Assembly (NCBI GenBank): GCA_025716815.1
Contig: JAIXMN010000032.1
Coordinates: 186,001 to 250,000 of the forward strand
DNA from: Dichotomocladium elegans
Taxonomy: Eukaryota; Mucoromycota; Mucoromycetes; Mucorales; Lichtheimiaceae
Direction of reading: 5' to 3'
Length of the DNA: 64,000 bases
Position 1 is the stretch's first letter; each line of letters begins with the position of its first letter. Both the position numbers and the translations under genes were made by a program. This document shows, piece by piece, positions 12,601-23,460 of the stretch. The notes beneath the pieces were generated by a model. It saw only the letters and a list, made by a program, of their open reading frames with translations, was not told where the DNA came from and did no database searches.

Positions 12601-14070
12601 TAGATTCAAAAAGGGCGGCAATTCTTGTGGTTATCATATTCTGTGGAGCCATTCCAGGGCTTCAGCGTCTCGACCTACTTCTTAAAGAATTCATGCAGAT
12701 CTAGGCGTAAACGATTTATTCTTTTCTATAGACTCATTTCGCCTACTACTAAAAGAAACGATGGTATTTGTTTATATGCAACGATACCAAGAGGGATTCC
12801 TGCCACAACAGACGAGTTTCATACACCTACGATTCTGACTGCACTAACTGCGCCAGCATAACCTTATTGGTGACAGCAAATCTTCTATATATTGCTGCGT
12901 CTGTCGGTTGCACTCTTATCCACAATATCGCCGCTCTGGTGGCGTTCTGGTGTATCCAAGGCGTAGGTCCTTGTGCCTTTCATACTACTGGCCATGCAAT
13001 GCTTGCCGATCTATATCGCGGTGATCAAAGGGGGCCAAGGCCTGTAGCCAACTTCAGCTAAGCGTCTTCTTTTGGTCCCATGTTTGGCCATGTGCTGGGA
13101 GGATTCCGGCTATTGAATGCTCTATCGTGACGTGCAACATTCTGGTTCTATGCTGGTTTTGGAATCATAACAGTGTGTGTTTTTGTGGTGTTTCGTGCCT
13201 GAAATGTATGGTGGCAATCGATTTGACGATCACTCTCATGCAAAAGAAGATCATCATCAAAACAACAACAACAACAACAACAACAACAAGAAGCAAGGAT
13301 AGAAGTGTCGGATGCTGATCCGCAAGGAGCACCAAACACCAATAGCGTCCATTCTCGTGCTGCGTCATCCGCATATTCCGTTCGTATCAGTCGTGACTGC
13401 AGTGATGTTCGGTACTATGATGGCACTGTAAATCATCTTGCCCCAAGTGTTTATCACGAGTTAACATTTCAGCTCTTGGCGAACAGGTATATTGATTTTT
13501 CACGTGAAAAATGGATGAGGAAGACTGAGGACAGTAGCGTATCTCATCCAGGAATATCAGTACAGTACCTTATTCACAGGTCTCTGTGTTCTTGGTGGTG
13601 GCCTTGGAAATGATACCGGGGTGTTAGTTAACAGAGAAAATCTTGGTGCGTCCAAGGAGTTATTCGTAAGGATTGACAGGCCGAAGTAGAAGGCAGAATT
13701 ATGACTAACCTGTGGCCGAGCGTCCTGGTACTGATACCTATTGGACAGACGCTATTCAGGTGAGTACTCAGCAAAGGCGCGTTGTGGCTCATTTATACTA
13801 GCTATTATCGGCTATTATATCCTGAACACAGACTCTAGCAGATCAACATCTCAATCGACACATATACTGTCGAGACAATCCACCCGGAAAAGGCGCTCCC
13901 TTAAGCATAGTGGCTAATTTTATTCGAATGACCATGACAAATCCCTCATGCTAACAGATGACCCTACGTTGGTTGCCACCGGAACTGGCCATATCTGCGT
14001 TTTCTTTCTGGGTAACATCATGATGGGCTTGGGAGCTTGGCAGTACTCAATCTATATGGTGCGTCCTTGC
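12600..14070 (+). pseudogene. decayed tandem duplicate of the upstream QDR-type MFS transporter
   Basis: Homology to the neighbouring MFS protein is clear but broken. Successive fragments read KRAAILVVIIFCGAIPG (12610-12660, TM1 end), AALVAFWCIQGVGPCAF and HAMLADLYRGDQRG (12930-13035, the DHA1 signature region), MFGHVLGGFRLLNAL and RATFWFYAGFG (13080-13160), then beyond the central loop GLCVLGGGLGND (about 13580-13610) and NLWPSVLVLIPIGQTLF (about 13700-13760), and HICVFFLGNIMMGLGAW (about 13990-14045). In-frame stops and frame changes separate the pieces. The order matches the functional gene, so this is a tandem duplication that lost function. The central loop contains a CAA/ACA trinucleotide run. 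Confidence 0.8.
13259..13290 (+). repeat. (CAA)n trinucleotide repeat in the MFS pseudogene
   Basis: About ten AAC/CAA units, placed where the intact paralogue has its Thr/Ser-rich central cytoplasmic loop. Confidence 0.9.
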
Positions 14071-14846
14071 GGAAATATCCAAGCTTCGAACTAAAGATGC
14101 ACTTGACTTCTACAATAAAGCTGGTGTACGCGCATGATGTATCGTATAGGGAATTATCCACAGAAGGGAAAAAGAAAACCGTCCTTGGCATTCCCAAGCG
14201 TTGATTACAAAATCACCTTAATAGCATGGGCATGTTCGCATTCAGTGTTTTCGCTACTAACCATCCATTTAGGATGCCTTGATTTCATTTAATACGGAAG
14301 ATCCTGTCTGTCTGAAGGTCTGAGTACTCTGAAAATATATAGCATTGTGCATAACACAAATAACTTTCATGCAACGCGCAGGACATCTCTTTATTGGTGC
14401 TGGACATCAGTCATTCGCTACACTGATAGCTTTGGTTCGAGGCAAATGATATGTATATTGATCGATCTTGATAAAATGTATCACATAATGCACCATTGCT
14501 CTAGCGGAAATCTAATGGGCTCTGTATTTTTCGGTGCTCTTTAGGCACAGACAGTATTCGCTGACAGAAGCGGGACTTCCCTTTTAAGGTGCCTAGGCGG
14601 CATGTGTTGGGTCAAGTGGTATTTGAAACAGCGATTCAGTCGTTTCTTTCTTTCCCAACCGAACCTCTTTTTGTAGCACTCCGAGTATCATGAACAAGCA
14701 AGTACTAAGAGAGTCCCAAGGACCATCCCGAGACCCAAGCTTGTTTGATACTTATTATGCAATGCAACAGAGCAGACATGGCGACTATTCTGCATTCTGT
14801 TGTGAACCAATTCAAAGGTTAGCAATTCATTTTTCCTGGAAAGGCT

Positions 14847-15474
14847 ATGATGGAAAAAAGGCTAAATGCTTCCTTGACTGCAGAAAATCCGGTTAACTGG
14901 GCCCTAGCCGCGGTAAGTGTGAAAGCGATAGAACCTTCAGAAGAGGACGGAATTGCGTTTGGGATTGAACCAGTATTTGCGATGGGGATAGGTTCTGGCG
15001 TACGTACTTCGGTCGTTTGCCCACTCCAATAAGCCTGCTGTAATTCCTGCAGTACATCCCGAAGTAGTTGTGTTCAAGAACTATACCCCCAAAGAGCTTG
15101 AACCATTTAATGGTGTTAAGAATGAGCGCGTACTTATGGCAGTGAACGGATCAGTTTATGATGTTAGTCGTGGTCGTAACTTCTATGGCCCAGGTACACC
15201 AAAGCGTTGAATTATCTCTTTGTTGTTCATTTATCCACTGAATCACGCTAATTTCTTCGTTGCCTTAGGCGGCCCTTATGAGAACTTTGCTGGTCACGAT
15301 GCCTCGCGTGGATTGGCCAAGAACTCGTTTGATCTTGAGATGATCACCGAGCCGTCTCTGCCCATAGACAAGCTTGAGGACTTGACACCTGAGGAATGGG
15401 AGTCACTGCGAGAATGGGAGCAACATTTTGCATCAAAATACCTCCTTGTCGGCAAGCTAGTTGAGAACGAATAA
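14847..15474 (+). CDS. DAP1: membrane-associated progesterone receptor (MAPR) haem protein, Dap1-like
   Basis: MAPR proteins are small ER-anchored cytochrome-b5-like haem carriers that support cytochrome P450 enzymes such as Erg11 in sterol synthesis. Three exons (14847-14912, 14992-15193, 15269-15474) join in phase to 157 residues. The N-terminus has one predicted membrane segment (VNWALAAVLAYVL), then VVVFKNYTPKELEPFNG and VLMAVNGSVYDVSRGRNFYG, and after the last intron GPYENFAGHDASRGLA. The two Tyr of FYGPGGPY correspond to the haem-contacting tyrosines of PGRMC1. The start was chosen because it gives the expected short lumenal end before the anchor; a second Met follows directly. Length fits the family. 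Confidence 0.9.
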
Positions 15475-16055
15475 ATTCGCCTGCGCATATCCACTAGTAC
15501 TCTGAATGGCGAGAAGGCATAATCGCGTATGTCATTTTACTTTTTATCGTCTGCTTTGTGCAGAACAAAAAATGAGGGGGTTCCAGTCATCCCCCCCTCG
15601 TATTCAAGCATCCTTGTCATCGTCTTCCACGCTCTTTTTTTTTGACCGCCAGCCAACCACTCAGCCAGCTTTTACCCGGAATTTTATGAACATCCTCGGT
15701 ACTTGATTACGGTATTGACGGAACCAATCTTTCTCTCACTCCTCTGAAGGATCATTTCTATGCCTTAATTGTAAGCACGGTTATTCTGTGAGGTTTAGAA
15801 GAAGACGGAGGAACTAGCTATGGTGTCTCTTTCTGGGGATGGGTGGTGATGTGTCACGTAGTCGATACGAATGACAGCATTTCTGGGGCTGTGTATGAGG
15901 AGGTTGGACTGAAAAAAAAATTAGACAGGCACAAAAAGGGGCAAATGACAAAGATCGTTTTCATTTCTCTTCTTTCTTATTCTCTTCTTTATCATCCACT
16001 CTATCTTTGCCCTTCCTTTTCTGTTTCTTTTACTAGTAAATACACACCAAATTTT
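15475..16055. other. intergenic region upstream of ceramidase
   Basis: About 580 bp with pyrimidine-rich tracts (15600-15640 and 15955-16030). The second lies directly before the ceramidase start and probably belongs to its promoter/5' UTR. No gene seen. Confidence 0.45.
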
Positions 16056-19000
16056 ATGATGGTGAACCACCGATTGTGGGGGCTGATCACCTTCCTTATA
16101 CTATCACCATTTCCTTCATTCGCATCTCGATACGAGCTTGGGGTCGCCAAAGCCGATATCACCGGTCCTGTTGCTGAGATCATGTTCATGGGTTATGCAG
16201 AATGGCATCAAGTTGGCAGCGGTTTGCTACAACGCATTTACGCACGAGCCTATATTGTTAATGATCTTGAGTCGCACAAGCGCATCGTCTTCGTCAACAC
16301 AGATACGCAATCCATGGGTGATATTGTCAAGAAGCGTGTTGTGGAGCGCCTGCAGTCCTTGTATGGTCCATATATGTATACCTTTGACAATGTGATGCTT
16401 TCGAGTACCCACACGCATAGCAGCATGGGAGGCTATCTCCAATATGGTAAGTAGCTATTAGTGCGCCGTCATGGCTCCGGCTGATGCTCATCTTGTTATG
16501 TACACATACTATAGTTTTGTTTCAAATCTCAGTCAAGGGCTGGATCGAGGAAACAACTCAGCCAATGGTAGATGGAATTGTACGCGCAATCGTCAAAGCC
16601 CATGAAAGTCTTGTTCCTGAGTCTATCCTGACTCTCAACAAAGGCGAACTTCTCGATGCCAACATCAATCGGTCACCGTCGGCATACCTGCTAAATCCGC
16701 CCGAAGAACGCGCTAAATACAAACATGATGTTGATAAAGATATGACTTTGCTCGGATTCCTTGTAGGGAATGGGCACAAAAAGACACCGCTTGGTTTCAT
16801 CAACTGGTAACAGAAGGGGCGGTCTGAAAAATGGGTTGTCTTTTCTGAATCCAGGTTCATATTTCCAAAATTTTTAGGTTTCCTGTCCATGGCACTTCGG
16901 TCAATAGTACTAATCAACTGGTCAATGGCGACAATAAGGGTTATGCTGCTTATGTAGCTGAGCATGTTTATCAGAACAAAATAGTCGCTGGATTTGCCCA
17001 GGCCAATGAAGGCGACGTTAGCCCTAATACAATGGGCGCTTTCTGCACAGGTACCGAGATCCCATGTGATGGATCACTAGGCACAAAATGCCCTGGATCA
17101 GCAAAATGCCTTGCAAGGTAAATAAATAAAATAAAGCCATTCCGTACTATTGTTCTGTTCTAAATCCCTCTTATACATCTCTGGAGCATCCAGAGGTCCA
17201 GGCTGGAAAATAAGTGACTATGAATCCAATCGAATCATCGGTCAGCGTCAAGCAGATAAAGCTTTGCAGCTCTTTTCCGAGGCTTACGACGTACTCGATG
17301 GTCCCGTGGATTTCCGCCAGAAATATTGGGACATAACCAAAGAGCGAATCAAAAAGCGGGACGGGACGTGGGGGTACCCTTGCCCCTCTGCATTGGTAGG
17401 CAAGAATACAAAGAGGAATTTCTCACATTATATGTGATTCATCATGTATCCGTTTCCTATAGGGTTATGGATTTGGTATGTCGTGTGGGTTGAGAGCAGT
17501 CGGGTCTAATTGCTCTCTTTCTTACAGAGTTCTCCTATTATAACTGCATATATGCATAGCTGCCGGTACCACAGACAACCCAGCCATAAAAGGCATTTAC
17601 CAGGTATATAAAGCACCGCCAAATGGCAGAAGGATTGGATGAAATGAACAATGAGGTCACAAAAGTGTACGTATAGAACACAACCCGTGGTAGCTTTTTT
17701 TGGGACCAGCTACGAAACCTTATTAAAAAACCAAGTAAATACCAGGAAGAATGCCAGGCTCCCAAAGCAGGTAAATGGCTTTTTTACCTGTAACTAGTAT
17801 TGCACCACTTCTGTTATAACATGATGGACCCGTGGATATACGGCATTTTCTTTACCATGCAGTCATCCTTAATACGGGTGAAATGGAATTCCCCTATGCT
17901 TGGCAACCCAACATCCTTGATATTCAACTGTTCCGGATTGGCAATTTTTATATTGCTGCAGTACCAGCAGAGTTTACAACAATGAGTGGTCGGAGGCTGC
18001 GAAATGCAATCAAGCGAAAATTAATCGAGTACAATTTGGGAAGCAATGATACTACGGTGGTGTTATCCGGTCCAGCGAATGGCTATGCAGTAAGTCAGTC
18101 GCGCATTGCGCAATTTCTATGCGTGCACGTGTGCATACGTGTTTGTTTAACGCAATCAAAAGGTGGGATGATGATTAACATGACACTCATGGGACATATG
18201 TTTTTGATCTCCCAGTCCTACGTGACAACTTTTGAAGAGTATCAAATGCAACGATTCGAAGGTGGCGGTGTAGGTATATACATGGCTTCAACGGAAGACA
18301 TGGATATGAGAAAATATTTTTTCCGAATTGCTGATTCAAAAATACCCTATTTTCGTGCAGACGGTCTATGGACCCTATACATTAGACGCCTATATCCAGG
18401 CATTTGAAGGCTTGGCCGTCGCAATGGCTACTGAAAAACCCATTTTGAATTCCGAACAACTTCCAGACTATACGCCAAAGGCATTCAGCTTTTCGCGAAG
18501 CAGCTGGGCAGATTTGCCACCTATAGGTCGGCAGTTTGGCGATGTCATCCATGATGTCCGGGTGATAAAGAACCATGATCCACCGATTCAGACACTCTAT
18601 GGCATATGTCGCACCACTGTCGCTGCAACATTTGTAGCAGGAAATCCAAGGCATGACGTCATGGCAGAAAAAACCTTCTTGACTATCGAGCGTCGTCGGG
18701 ACAATGGCAGCTGGGAGGTTGTAAGAAATGACAATGATTACGATACTCGGTATGTGATGTGATTTTCTCCGCACAGAAGTCTGCAATACTAATCTAAGAT
18801 ACATGGTAAGATTCAAGTGGAGATACTCAAGCCGAATCATCCCGTCCTCGGAGGCGACCGTCGAGTGGGATATCGGACGCGATAACCCTGGTAAAATAAA
18901 TACATTACTATGTGATGCGCAGTATTGCTTAACTCCGTTATTTTCTCATAGCTGGTGTTTATCGAATTGGTTATTTTGGCCACCACAAGGAAATGATCTC

Positions 19001-19283
19001 TAGGTAAAAACTACCACCATAGATATTGCTAGACTATCGGCATTCTCTCATTTTATCTGTCCTTTGTAATAGAAAAATAGTGCCGCACTATGGTTACTCA
19101 AGCGAATTCGCAGTCCAGGGAAAAATCGAAAGTGATCATTGTCATATTCGGTATCCCAAAGATTGGTTTTCATGCCCTGAATATCAAGGTTGCATGGACA
19201 CAACACCTGCTTTTGGGTACCAAGACCCTTACCTCATAGACTTGGACCACGATTTTTATATTGGCGAAGGTGCAAGTGTCTAA
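16056..19283 (+). CDS. neutral ceramidase (secreted/ER-targeted N-acylsphingosine amidohydrolase)
   Basis: Neutral ceramidases split ceramide into sphingosine and fatty acid. Thirteen exons fit in phase to 766 residues (family about 700-780): 16056-16446, 16515-16806, 16878-17117, 17194-17395, 17463-17475, 17560-17603, 17677-17770, 17863-18089, 18216-18269, 18361-18749, 18799-18890, 18952-19003, 19073-19283. A hydrophobic signal sequence (LWGLITFLILSPFPSFAS) precedes YELGVAKADITGPV. Family hallmarks are MLSSTHTHSS (metal-binding His), ANEGDVSPNTMGAFC with the nucleophile Ser, then FFWDQLRNLIKKPSKYQEEC, VILNTGEMEFPYAW and TVYGPYTLDAYI. Exon 5 is only 13 nt. The C-terminal Ig-like domain (GVYRIGYFGHHK) is followed by a Cys-containing tail of about 50 residues. 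The promoter side has a CT-rich tract. Confidence 0.9.
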
Positions 19284-19355
19284 TTATTGCTATTTATTTT
19301 TTTTTATCTGAGCGCTATAAATCAATTCAATTGTTATGCGTACGCTCGACTGCAA

Positions 19356-22065
19356 ATGTGCAATGTCGGTATTCCAAATATTGATTTCTTGTTCGTAAAT
19401 GTAGCACCACGCTCGCTTTTCTTGAACCTTTACCTCACCTTATAAGACAGAACGCAATGCATAATACAGAATCTCTTGAACTCTTTTACCAAATTTCAAC
19501 CATACCCAAAGAACAACTCTATAAACCAAGGCTTAAGGTAAAACTAAGGACAGCGATCCGGCGTACTCTGTATATCCGACTTATTAGCGCGACAACAGCT
19601 CTACGATGATACAGCTAAAGCATTCAGGTCATTACACGCGTTAATACGAGAATATAAGTCGCAGTCCCCAGATCGTACATACGATTCCTGTGATTGGTAT
19701 GCATAGCCGGATTTAGCAGCTGCTCCAATTATCATGTTTCTGACCGGTTTCGCTCCCATCGTTTCCATTTCAATCAGTGTTCTTTTGGATCCAGAGGAGA
19801 TCCATCGCGTCTCGCAGATGTACATCGATTTATTGTCCAGCTACTTTCATACTCTCATATCGTCCAAGGAGGGCTCTCGAGTAAGTCCTCAATTCCGACA
19901 CTCTACTATCACTAGTCCAAGCCCGCGCGTTAATATAAATACGAACCATCGTTCGCCACTTATTTGCGCAGGACTATATCGAACGGAGGAAAATCCAACA
20001 TATCATTGCCGTATGGGAGCTCGCCGATATTATGTTTTTCTCGACCCATCCTCAGGAGACCACAAGCCCGAAGATCATGACATGGCTCAACAGAGTGGAC
20101 AAGTGTAAGCAGTGGAATGGGAACAGCATCGGATTGAACGCATTGTGCATACCTAAACCTTTCTTTTCATCGCGAGAAGCATTCATGAAGTATGATACAC
20201 AAGGCATCTTTTCGAGTGCCTCACCCGCCAAACATGATGAATTTTGGCCGATGGTGTACAAGTAAGCTATGCAGGGTAGAGGACGCAGAGGTGGTCACTT
20301 ATTAGCCACGTAGGCTGGCGCTTCGCCGTATGATACCCGAAGTGCAACGCGTGGTGGATGCAGCCCGATCACGGGATAATGAAGCAAACGGGATTCTCAG
20401 CTACCTCCTGGAAGCCATCGAGCATTTTCCGATCATACCTGACAGACTGGATAGCACAAAGGTGGCAAAATTCAAGGCAGAGGAACGGACATGGTATGAA
20501 CAGGTGAAAAGCGTGGTTTCCATGTTGGATGGGAGCACGCCCCCTCAGCATTCAGCTTGGGAGAAACACCATGGACCGATTATGGATGTCATCAAGATAC
20601 TTCAGGGAGACGGGGCTACCATTGTCAAGCACGCAGACACACCGATCGAAGCCATGGTTGCTTTGGCAGTGTACAGCGATCCTTTAGCAACGACAGAGGG
20701 CATCCGAAATTTGGTCGGTAGTGTGATTCTGGCACCAGAAGTGGTAAAAAGTGCAGAGGATCGTTGCGCCATGGTATATGCGCTCATCGTTCAAGGACAA
20801 GTGTGCGCAGGCCTAAACGCTTCTCCGTACATTGATTGGTTCCATTTTGCCCACTTGGTGGATCTGTTCTCATGGACACCGATGCATACGGTTGCAGATA
20901 CTAGCTGCCTGAATTTCGCTCCGCATGGCAAACATACACGGGCTATTAAGTTACGCGATCTGGCGATACTCATGTATAGCCGTAACATTAGCGAGTCTGA
21001 AGAGCTTTGGGAAGTAGCGCAGGAATATTTAAATACATGCAGCGATACTGTGCGACAGGCAGGGCTTTTCGAGGTAAGCACGGGCGGCAGAAAAGGATGA
21101 ACAAAAGAAAGGGAGGTTTAATTTTTTTTCTGTGTAGTGTATACAGCGTACGCCCAAGACCAATCCCGCTGCCATCAAGAGACTCCTTGATTACTGCATA
21201 AAACATGACTACAAAGGCGTTGTCAGCGAGCTATTCAAGGTAATAATAGGGACAACGATGAGGCATTGAGGAGAGCGATAACATTTTTCCTTCTTGCAGA
21301 ATTTAAAGGATCATAAAATTGAACTTGAATGCTTCTCAACGGCCATAGAGTATTTCGCAATAGGCCAGAGTGCGGAAGAACTAGAGGCGATCTGTGATTC
21401 AGCTATTAAGCACCACTGCCGGACCGGTAAGAAAAAAAAGGGGGGGATAGGTTTGCGCTAATTCTATCACACTCTCCACTATAACACTCGTATGTTCTAG
21501 GTCAGCTGCCTATTTCTCATGGGCTAAAGCTAGAAGAACTGAACTGTGATCTGCGGCTCCCCAAAGCAAAGTTTTACGTTAAGCGTATACAGCTGCAGGA
21601 ACTAGTGGATGTATGATGTTTCGCTAATATTTCTAGCCTAAACAGAATTATTGACGCCAAACACTGTAGGAAGGGGCATGGGCCGAGGCAGCAGATTTTC
21701 TCTACGATCTTTTGACAAGTGCTGACACGCCTGTGGATTATCTGCCGCTCCTCTTTATTGAAGGAACTGCTGTATTTGAAGGTGCGATATTGGGCAAAAT
21801 GTGGTATGGGGTGCGTGTTTGACGATGCTGATCCCTTTCAAAAGAAGGTGGTACGGTGTTTTCGGAATATCAGCTGGACATGCTCCGTTCACTCGGCGAG
21901 CGTCTGAAGACGCATCCGAATGCGCAACGCGGATATTTGTTACTTGGTATTTATATTGCACGGGTAGAGCAAATCCCAGTTCCTGACCATGGCGTTGAAC
22001 TTGAGGTCTTTAAACGGACATTTTCAGAGTTTGTGGACCTCCTCCTATCCCGGCATCCGCAATAA
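19356..22065 (+). CDS. NUP85: nucleoporin Nup85 (Y-complex scaffold)
   Basis: Nup85 is a helical ACE1-type scaffold of the Nup84/Nup107 Y complex of the nuclear pore. Exons 19554-19696, 19778-19880 and from 19972 join in phase (SGVLCISDLLARQQLYDD, PEEIHRVSQMYIDLLSSYFH, HIIAVWELADIMFF). A long exon at 20300-21080 carries the middle (HDEFWPMVYK spans the previous junction; WFHFAHLVDLFSW). Later exons give LLDYCIKHDYKGVVSELF, KFYVKRIQLQELVDEGAWAE and, last, VFSEYQLDMLRSLGERLK, aligning with the C-terminal half of human Nup85. The start is the weakest part: ATG at 19356 with a 39-nt exon (to 19394) is the best in-phase choice, giving only 72 bp after the ceramidase stop. Part of this gene is duplicated in decayed form at 32.7-33.1 kb. 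Confidence 0.82.
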
Positions 22066-23460
22066 AATACCGTAAAGCTTTCGTCATTATTAGGAGATGG
22101 AAGTTGCGAGAATGAAGGAAAGAAAAAAGATGTCACCTGAACTAAACAACCTGGAGCATTGATGCATGGACTTTACTGGGGAATGAGCCGTCTGGACACT
22201 GGTATTCGTGGATGCAAAACGGATGATGACTTTTGTTGCAGTACGGGTATCCACACTTTTCAGCCGAGAAACAAAAGTACTGTACAGAGTTGGGCGTGGG
22301 TGGGCGGGTGTTTGCTTCCCTTGTCGCAAAGATAGGTAGCAAGCTGTGTGCATGGATAACAGGATTCCGGGTTTGCAGTCGGCATCCTGCCGAAGATGAG
22401 GTGAGGCGAATCTGTCTAACATGAAGCTAAGATAGTGCGGTTTAGGAACGCATTGAGCAAGATAGTCTTTGATCACCAAGGGAGATCTGGCGCCCGAGAG
22501 CACGAATGGATGGACAAAGGAAAAAAAAAAAGACAAATAGTGATACGAAATGGGCAGAGGCAGAAGAGCAGAGAGGGCATTGGCACATGTAACCCCAATT
22601 TCATTCATGTCATTGATGACTAGAAGCATGACCCTTCATATAATCCTTGGGAAGAAAGACAGCAGTCCCGACGCTTCTTGGCACCGAACCAAGAAGAGTG
22701 GGTGTGAGAGAAGGCATCATGTGAGTTCGCTCACATATGCAGTGCAAGGAGACCAAGGCAACAAGATGCTTTCCTATGACCTACATGGTGCATCCAGATT
22801 TGTTTCATTGGATATGTGGTTTCGTGCAATGGCACTCGTATTCTAACAATGGAGTGGTAATGAAAGGCATGAAGTCTCCGTCTCCTGGTCACAAGGGCCA
22901 AGAACTAGATTGACAGGGAAGATAAAAAGTCCCACAAAAACGCTCTCGCAGCAAGGAGAGAGGCTATCAGGATGCTGTTGTGTCTGGGATCAACCATTAT
23001 TTGTTAATATCGGGATGCCATCTAGAGATAAGCAGCGGTCATGTTTGGGGGATGAGCGAGCTCCCAATCGATTACAAATCTGCCAAGGATTACTGGCTAT
23101 GTCATCCAACCTTTTGGTGTCTTCACACGGAAGACTGCATATCACTTAATACATACGCGAGACATAGGCACAACATCGAAGGTGGCCTACTTACTTACCA
23201 TACTACATGCATATCTGCCCTCGAATGCTTACCTAATGCCATCCATTCAAGGAGCCGATGTTCCCGAAAAGGGAAGCAAGAGAACTCCGCCCGCACCCTT
23301 TTTCGTGAATCGGCATACATTCGAACTTGCGCGAATACACGATTTCCCACTTTCCTTCTTTTTGATTCGTTTCTCTATACCAAGTTACGAAGAGAAAGAA
23401 GGAAAATAATAGAGAGCGAGAGCTGAGAGAGCGAGAGAGAAAGAGAGACACGGATCCATA
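22066..23460. other. 1.4-kb intergenic region
   Basis: Contains several open stretches on both strands, none longer than about 180 codons and none resembling a protein family. There is a purine-rich tract at 23395-23450 just before the SET9 start. Nothing recognisable as a gene or mobile element. Confidence 0.45.

Noticed and set aside
17604..17676. Apparent reading-frame break in ceramidase after GIYQ
   Set aside because: Using the GTATAG acceptor at 17676 gives NTTRGSFFWDQL in phase, so no lesion is needed.
22090..22629. Minus-strand open frame of 179 codons downstream of NUP85
   Set aside because: No family resemblance, no splice structure, and composition like the surrounding intergenic DNA.
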